A program made the translations under genes and the position numbers. This document shows, piece after piece, positions 59,395 through 64,000 of a stretch of DNA of 64,000 bases. Position 1 is the stretch's first letter. The number at the start of each line of letters is the position of its first letter. The stretch is taken from positions 1 through 64,000 of the forward strand of contig NZ_JAUCZF010000002.1 in the NCBI RefSeq assembly GCF_030373245.1. Direction: 5' to 3'. The DNA is from Hydrogenophaga sp. GTDB lineage: Bacteria; Pseudomonadota; Gammaproteobacteria; Burkholderiales; Burkholderiaceae_C. Under the pieces are notes generated by a model, which worked only from the letters and a program-made list of their open reading frames with translations, had not been told where the DNA came from and made no database searches.

Positions 59395-60612
59395 ATGCGA
59401 GTCTCTACAGCCAACAGCTACGACACCACCGTCAGCACCCTCTCGCGGCGGCAGGCCGATCTGTCTGCCCAGCAAGAGCGCTTGTCTACCGGCAAGCGCG
59501 TACTTCGAGCCAGCGATGACCCGGTGGCCGCCACACTGGCCGAGGCCGCGCAGAACAGGCTTTCCCGCGTGCAGGGCGATCAGCGGTCTCTGGAGTCCTC
59601 GCGCACCAGCCTGGCGCAGGCCGAGAGTGGTCTGGCCGAGTTTGGCGATCTGATCCAGAAGGCGCGGGACCTGATGCTGTCCGCAGGCAACGGGACGTTC
59701 GGTCCGAACGAACGCGAAGACATCGCTCGCCAACTCTCGGGTCTGCGAGAGCAGATGATTGGTCTGGCCAACCGCCAGGACAACGCCGGGCGCACCCTGT
59801 TCGGTGGTCTGGGAGGTTCGACCACCCCGTTTGTGGATCTTTACGGGCCGAGCGGCGGTGCGGTGCAGTTTCAGGGCCAGCGCGGGCAGCAGGCGGCGGG
59901 CAATACCTCGTTGCCGCAGTCTTTTGATGGGGATGCGATCTGGATGCGCATCCCTCAGGGCAACGGCAGCTTCACGCTGGCTTTGCCCGATACCAACAGT
60001 GGCTCGATCCGTGCAGGCCTTGGGCAGGTGACCAACCCCGCCGCACTCACTGGCCAGCGCTATGACATCACGTTCGCTGACGTGGGTGGCGTGATGCAGT
60101 TCACCGTGACCAACCTCGACAACCCCACCGCTACCGGCTTGCCAACCAATCAGCCTTACCAGCCCGGCGCCACCATCAGCTTTGACGGTCTGTCCTTCGA
60201 CATGCAGAACCCTGCCACGGCAGGAGATCGCATTGAGCTGCGACCGGCATCTGGTCCAACCGACATCTTCAAGGTTGTTCAAGATACGGTGGACGCACTT
60301 CGCTACGTTGGCTCCAGCAGCGATGCGCGCCGGACCCACGAACTGAACCGCACGCTCACCGAGCTGGATGCCGGCCTTGACCGCGTGCTGCTCGCGCGCG
60401 GTCAAGCGGGTGAGTGGCTCAACCGCGCCGACTCACTCGGCGCCATGCTTACCACCCGCGCCGTTGCCTACGAGACCGAAAAGTCGCAGCTGGAAGACCT
60501 CGACCTGATCAAAGGGATTTCCGATTTCCAGAACCAGCAGCTGGGCCTGGAAGCGGCCCTCAAGTCTTACGCACAGGTGCAGCGTCTGTCTCTGTTCGAG
60601 TTTGTCCGTTGA
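59395..60612 (+). CDS. flgL: Hook-filament junction protein FlgL (HAP3)
   Basis: The 405-aa protein is flagellin-like at both ends: MRVSTANSYDTTVSTLSRRQADLSAQQERLSTGKRVLRASDDPVAATLAEAAQNRL, and the C-terminus KSQLEDLDLIKGISDFQNQQLGLEAALKSYAQVQRLSLFEFVR. It is the last gene of the flg operon, 12 bases after flgK. Confidence 0.97.
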   Translation: MRVSTANSYDTTVSTLSRRQADLSAQQERLSTGKRVLRASDDPVAATLAEAAQNRLSRVQGDQRSLESSRTSLAQAESGLAEFGDLIQKARDLMLSAGNGTFGPNEREDIARQLSGLREQMIGLANRQDNAGRTLFGGLGGSTTPFVDLYGPSGGAVQFQGQRGQQAAGNTSLPQSFDGDAIWMRIPQGNGSFTLALPDTNSGSIRAGLGQVTNPAALTGQRYDITFADVGGVMQFTVTNLDNPTATGLPTNQPYQPGATISFDGLSFDMQNPATAGDRIELRPASGPTDIFKVVQDTVDALRYVGSSSDARRTHELNRTLTELDAGLDRVLLARGQAGEWLNRADSLGAMLTTRAVAYETEKSQLEDLDLIKGISDFQNQQLGLEAALKSYAQVQRLSLFEFVR

Positions 60613-60634
60613 GTTGAAACCAGCCAATTCCTGC

Positions 60635-61870
60635 ATGCGCATGAGCCACACCGTTCTTGACAGCGTCGCACTGGGCTACCAGCCGGTGTGGAACCGCGCG
60701 CGCCAGCTCGCGGCGGTGCGCCTGCGGGTGCACGTGACGCATGCCGAAGCGGTCGACGCCGAGCACCTGCTGCGGGTGCTGGGCATCGACTGGCCGGCGG
60801 CGGCGCCGGTGCTTATCGTCTCGTGCGATTCGACCGATCTGCTGCAGCAGGCGCTGCAGTGTCCGGCAGTGCGCAACACCTGGCTGGAGGTGCCAGGTGC
60901 CTGGTTCGAGGTGCCCGATCTGCTGGCCCAGCTGAGCCAGGCCCGCCGAGCGGGCCACGTGCTGCTGCGGCAGGTCGACCTGGCCGACGTGCGCGGCGAG
61001 CTCATCACCCCGCTTGACGCGCGCAGCCTGCTGCGCCTGAGTCCCGAAGACGCGCTGGAGGCCCTTCGCCGCAGCCGTCCCGGCGCGCCGCTCGAAGCCG
61101 GTTGGCTGATGCCGGGCCAGATCTGCGCCGGCGTGGCCGATCGCCACCTGGCGGCCCTGTGTCTGGACGACGCCGGTGCCTGGGGATTGCTGGGCTGGCC
61201 TGAGGAAGACGTGCTGCACGCCCACCGCCACCAGCCCCTGGCCTGTTCGGAGAGCGTGATCCAGCAAATTCTCCAGGCCATGAGCGATGAGTGTTCACTG
61301 GATCAGCTCGAACGCTTGATCCGGCAAGACCCGGTGCTGGTATTTCGCCTGCTGGCGCTGGTGAATTCCGCTGCGTTCGGCCTGCGGCGAGAGATCCAGT
61401 CGCTGCGCCACGCCATCATGTTGCTGGGCTTTGATTCGCTGGGTCGCTGGCTGAGCGAGCAGCTCGCTGGCGCCGACAGCGACCCCGAACTGCACCCGGT
61501 GCGCTACGCCATGGTCATGCGCTCGCGCCTGGCCCAGCACCTGCTCGAATCCGGCTCCGAGGACGATTTGCGCGCCGAGGTCTACACCACCGCGCTTCTC
61601 GCCGAGCTCGACCGTCTGCTGCACCAGCCGCTGGGCACGCTGATCAACAAGCTGCCGCTCTCCGAGCGACTGTTCGACGCCGTGCTGCGCGGCACCGGTC
61701 CCTATCACCCGTTGCTCGATGTGGCCCGGGTGCAGGGCGATCCCGACATCCTGCGCCAGCTGCCCGCCGTCTGCGAGCGCCACGAGATGAGCCTGGAGCA
61801 TGCCAACCGCAGCCTGCTGCGCATGCTCGCCAGCAGCCGCGACCACGCGCGTCCCGTGGCGTCCGCCTGA
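60635..61870 (+). CDS. Degenerate EAL plus HDOD domain protein (YuxH-type)
   Basis: The 411-aa cytoplasmic protein follows flgL by 22 bases. The N-terminal half ([37 protein letters not shown]...[14 protein letters not shown]) has the position and strand pattern of an EAL domain but lacks the E-A/V-L motif and other metal ligands, so it should not hydrolyse c-di-GMP. The C-terminal HDOD domain is [68 protein letters not shown]. Co-location with flg genes suggests a motility-regulating scaffold. The start may be ATG 60635 or 60641; no clear ribosome site is seen. Confidence 0.85.
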   Translation: MRMSHTVLDSVALGYQPVWNRARQLAAVRLRVHVTHAEAVDAEHLLRVLGIDWPAAAPVLIVSCDSTDLLQQALQCPAVRNTWLEVPGAWFEVPDLLAQLSQARRAGHVLLRQVDLADVRGELITPLDARSLLRLSPEDALEALRRSRPGAPLEAGWLMPGQICAGVADRHLAALCLDDAGAWGLLGWPEEDVLHAHRHQPLACSESVIQQILQAMSDECSLDQLERLIRQDPVLVFRLLALVNSAAFGLRREIQSLRHAIMLLGFDSLGRWLSEQLAGADSDPELHPVRYAMVMRSRLAQHLLESGSEDDLRAEVYTTALLAELDRLLHQPLGTLINKLPLSERLFDAVLRGTGPYHPLLDVARVQGDPDILRQLPAVCERHEMSLEHANRSLLRMLASSRDHARPVASA

Positions 61871-61904
61871 CCCCTGTTCGGTATCGCGCGCTACCATCGC
61901 GCCC

Positions 61905-62681
61905 ATGCACGTTCCTCCGCAGCCTTCTCTGTCCGCACCCCGCCACACCAGCGCCCTGGTGCTGTTCTCCGGCGGTCAGGATTCCACCACCTGCCTGGCC
62001 CAGGCGCTCGCGCGCTACCCGCGTGTGGAAACGCTGGGTTTCGACTATGGCCAGCGGCATCATGTGGAGCTACAGGCGCGCATCACGGTGCTGGAACAGC
62101 TGCGCGAACGTTTCCCCGCCTGGCGCGAACGACTCGGCGAAGACCACCTGCTTGACCTCGGCGTGCTCGGTCAGGTCAGTGACACTTCGCTCACGCGAGA
62201 GACCGCGTTTCACATGGAAGCCAGTGGTCTGCCCAATACCTTTGTGCCCGGGCGCAATCTGCTGTTTCTCACCTTTGCCGCCGCGTTGGCCTACCGTCGC
62301 GGTATCGACGTGATCGTCACCGGCGTCTGCGAAACCGACTTTTCTGGCTACCCCGACTGCCGTGATGACACCATGAAAGCGCTGCAGGTCGCACTCTCGC
62401 TGGGCATGGACCACCGCTTTCTCATCGATACGCCGCTGATGTGGATCGACAAGGCCGAGACCTGGCAACTGGCCCAAGAGATCGGCGAAGCCTCGGGTGT
62501 GGCGCAGGGAGGCCAGCAGCTGGTGGACCTGATCGTCGAGCACACCCACACCTGCTACCTCGGCGACCGCACGGACCGCCACGCGTGGGGCTACGGGTGT
62601 GGCGAATGCCCGGCCTGCGAGCTGCGGGCCAGGGGCTGGGCCGGGTTTTCAGCATCGCGCACCCAAGCCGTCCAGCCTTGA
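61905..62681 (+). CDS. queC: 7-cyano-7-deazaguanine synthase QueC
   Basis: Converts 7-carboxy-7-deazaguanine to preQ0 with ATP and ammonia, in queuosine tRNA modification. The 258-aa protein has the PP-loop [17 protein letters not shown], the FDYGQRH motif, [24 protein letters not shown], and the C-terminal zinc cysteines in [28 protein letters not shown] 61905 is used; the track start lies within the preceding gene. It marks the return to housekeeping genes. Confidence 0.96.
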   Translation: MHVPPQPSLSAPRHTSALVLFSGGQDSTTCLAQALARYPRVETLGFDYGQRHHVELQARITVLEQLRERFPAWRERLGEDHLLDLGVLGQVSDTSLTRETAFHMEASGLPNTFVPGRNLLFLTFAAALAYRRGIDVIVTGVCETDFSGYPDCRDDTMKALQVALSLGMDHRFLIDTPLMWIDKAETWQLAQEIGEASGVAQGGQQLVDLIVEHTHTCYLGDRTDRHAWGYGCGECPACELRARGWAGFSASRTQAVQP

Positions 62682-62757
62682 CCTGAGGAGCTTGGCAAGG
62701 CCGAACCATGCGCTGATGGCTGCGCAGGCTAGCCGGCGTGAAGGCGGCGACCTGCCA

Positions 62758-64000
62758 TCAACGGCCCACCATCTCAGCGGGTACCACCCAGCGGTCAAAC
62801 TGCTCGACCGTGACGTGGCCCGTGGCAATTGCCGCCTCGCGCAGGCTCAGTCCTTGGGCGTGCGCGCGTTTGGCAATTTCAGCCGCCTTGTCGTAGCCGA
62901 TGTGCGGATTCAGAGCGGTCACCAGCATCAGCGACTGGTTCAGCAGCGCCTGGATGCGCGGACGGTTGGGCTCAATGCCCTGGGCGCAGTGGTGGTCGAA
63001 GCTGCGCATGCCGTCGGCCAGCAGGCGAACACTCTGCAAAAAGTTGTGAGCCACCAGTGGGCGGAACACGTTGAGTTCGAAGTTGCCCGAGGCGCCACCG
63101 ATGCCGATGGCCACGTCGTTGCCCATCACCTGCGCGCACAGCATGGTGAGCGCCTCGCACTGCGTTGGGTTGACCTTGCCCGGCATGATCGATGAACCGG
63201 GCTCGTTCTCCGGAATCAGCAGTTCGCCCAGGCCGCTGCGCGGGCCACTGGCGAGCCATCGCACGTCATTGGCGATCTTCATCAGGCTGGTGGCCAGCGC
63301 CTTGAGCGACCCGTGGGCGTGCACCAGTGCGTCGCAACTGGCCAGCGCCTCGAACTTGTTGGGTGCGCTCGTCAGCGGCAGCCCGGTCAGCTGTGCCAGA
63401 TCGACCGCAGTCTGTTCGGCAAAGCCGGTCGGTGCGTTCAGGCCGGTGCCGACCGCGGTACCGCCCAGCGCGAGTTCGCACAGATGCGGCAGCGCCGCGC
63501 GCAGGTGCGCCTCCCCATGCGTGAGTTGCGCCACGTAGCCAGAAAACTCCTGGCCCAGCGTGAGCGGCGTGGCGTCCTGCAAATGGGTGCGGCCGATCTT
63601 CACGATGCCGTCGAAGTCGCTCGCCTTGGCGGCCAGTGTGTTGCGCAGTGCGTCCAGTGCTGGCAACAGCTGGTGCTCGATGGCGGCCACCGCTGCCAGG
63701 TGCATGGCCGTGGGGAAGACATCGTTGCTCGACTGGCTGCGATTCACGTCGTCGTTCGCGTGCACTAGGCGAGCCTCGCCGCGCGCGCCACCCAGCAGCT
63801 CGCTGGCGCGGTTGGCCAGTACCTCGTTGAGGTTCATGTGGGTCTGGGTGCCCGAGCCGGTCTGCCAGACAACGAGCGGAAAGTCTCCCGCATGCTGGCC
63901 GGCGATCACCTCGTCGGCGGCGGCCACGATGGCGTGCGCCTTGTGCTCGTCCAGCAGACCGAGCCGCTGGTTCACCACCGCCGCCGCGCGCTTGACCTGC
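62758..64000 (-). CDS. fumC: Class II fumarate hydratase FumC, 5' end outside the window
   Basis: Interconverts fumarate and malate in the TCA cycle. The reading frame stays open past the track's first Met to the window edge ([16 protein letters not shown]), so the start is outside. Signature motifs are [52 protein letters not shown] and [17 protein letters not shown]. The C-terminus ends [18 protein letters not shown]. About 410 of the usual 460 residues are present. It converges on queC. Confidence 0.96.
   Translation of the reverse strand, partial: QVKRAAAVVNQRLGLLDEHKAHAIVAAADEVIAGQHAGDFPLVVWQTGSGTQTHMNLNEVLANRASELLGGARGEARLVHANDDVNRSQSSNDVFPTAMHLAAVAAIEHQLLPALDALRNTLAAKASDFDGIVKIGRTHLQDATPLTLGQEFSGYVAQLTHGEAHLRAALPHLCELALGGTAVGTGLNAPTGFAEQTAVDLAQLTGLPLTSAPNKFEALASCDALVHAHGSLKALATSLMKIANDVRWLASGPRSGLGELLIPENEPGSSIMPGKVNPTQCEALTMLCAQVMGNDVAIGIGGASGNFELNVFRPLVAHNFLQSVRLLADGMRSFDHHCAQGIEPNRPRIQALLNQSLMLVTALNPHIGYDKAAEIAKRAHAQGLSLREAAIATGHVTVEQFDRWVVPAEMVGR

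Noticed and set aside
58942-60405. 487-aa minus-strand ORF
   Set aside because: Antisense to flgK and flgL, both clear.
1-64000. tRNA, rRNA or insertion sequence genes
   Set aside because: No cloverleaf-type sequence, rRNA segment or transposase was recognised by reading; a dedicated scan could still find a short one.

Overview
The window is a GC-rich stretch of a betaproteobacterial chromosome. Gene order, FlhDC/sigma-28 control, the FAD-monooxygenase/DUF2783/VOC trio and the GC-rich dispersed intergenic repeats suggest Burkholderiales, most likely Comamonadaceae (a Hydrogenophaga/Acidovorax-like lineage). The family placement is inference from gene content and remembered repeat style, not from a search.

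Region 1 (1-4646) is metabolic. It holds a 3-hydroxyisobutyrate-dehydrogenase-like oxidoreductase, a decayed response-regulator pseudogene, a universal stress protein, and a three-gene cluster of FAD-dependent aromatic hydroxylase, DUF2783 protein and VOC metalloenzyme.

Region 2 (4647-61870) is a nearly continuous motility island of about 57 kb. It opens with an orphan gene of unknown function that has its own sigma-28-type promoter and strong terminator. Next, on the minus strand, come a hybrid histidine kinase with a cysteine-less molybdopterin-fold periplasmic partner, and the chemotaxis genes cheZ-like, cheY, cheA, cheR, cheD and cheB. A plus-strand two-component pair (REC-kinase and NarL-type regulator) and two small exported proteins follow. 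Then comes the long minus-strand run fliC, fliD, fliS, fliT and fliF-GHIJK, fliL-MNOPQR, with fliE divergent from fliF. On the plus strand are flhDC, motAB, cheY, cheZ, flhB-flhA-flhF, a degenerate flhG-like gene, fliA, and a Maf-type flagellin glycosyltransferase. Minus-strand flgA-flgM-flgN lie back-to-back with flgBCDEFGHIJKL. A degenerate EAL/HDOD regulator closes the island.

Region 3 (61871-64000) returns to housekeeping with queC and the 3' part of fumC, which runs off the window end.

Regulation can be read in part from the sequence. Three long inverted repeats (fliE/fliF, fliL, flhB) share a core AATRAGCGG-N7-12-(C)CGSCTTATC and look like FlhDC boxes. Sites resembling sigma-28 promoters (T-N-AAG-like, 14-15 nt, GCCGA-W-A) precede fliC, fliS, motA, flgM, cheY, the cheZ-like gene and the unknown gene at 4973. 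This fits a hierarchy in which FlhDC activates basal-body/export operons plus fliA, and FliA (held by FlgM) activates filament, motor and chemotaxis genes. No cheW and no methyl-accepting receptor gene is present in the window, so the array must be completed from elsewhere.

A striking structural feature is a family of about 80-bp palindromic repeats placed between adjacent genes inside flagellar operons (flhD/flhC, motA/motB three times, flgB/flgC, flgE/flgF, flgG/flgH, flgI/flgJ, fliN/fliO, fliQ/fliR). A second repeat family occurs between fliP and fliQ and at the left window edge.
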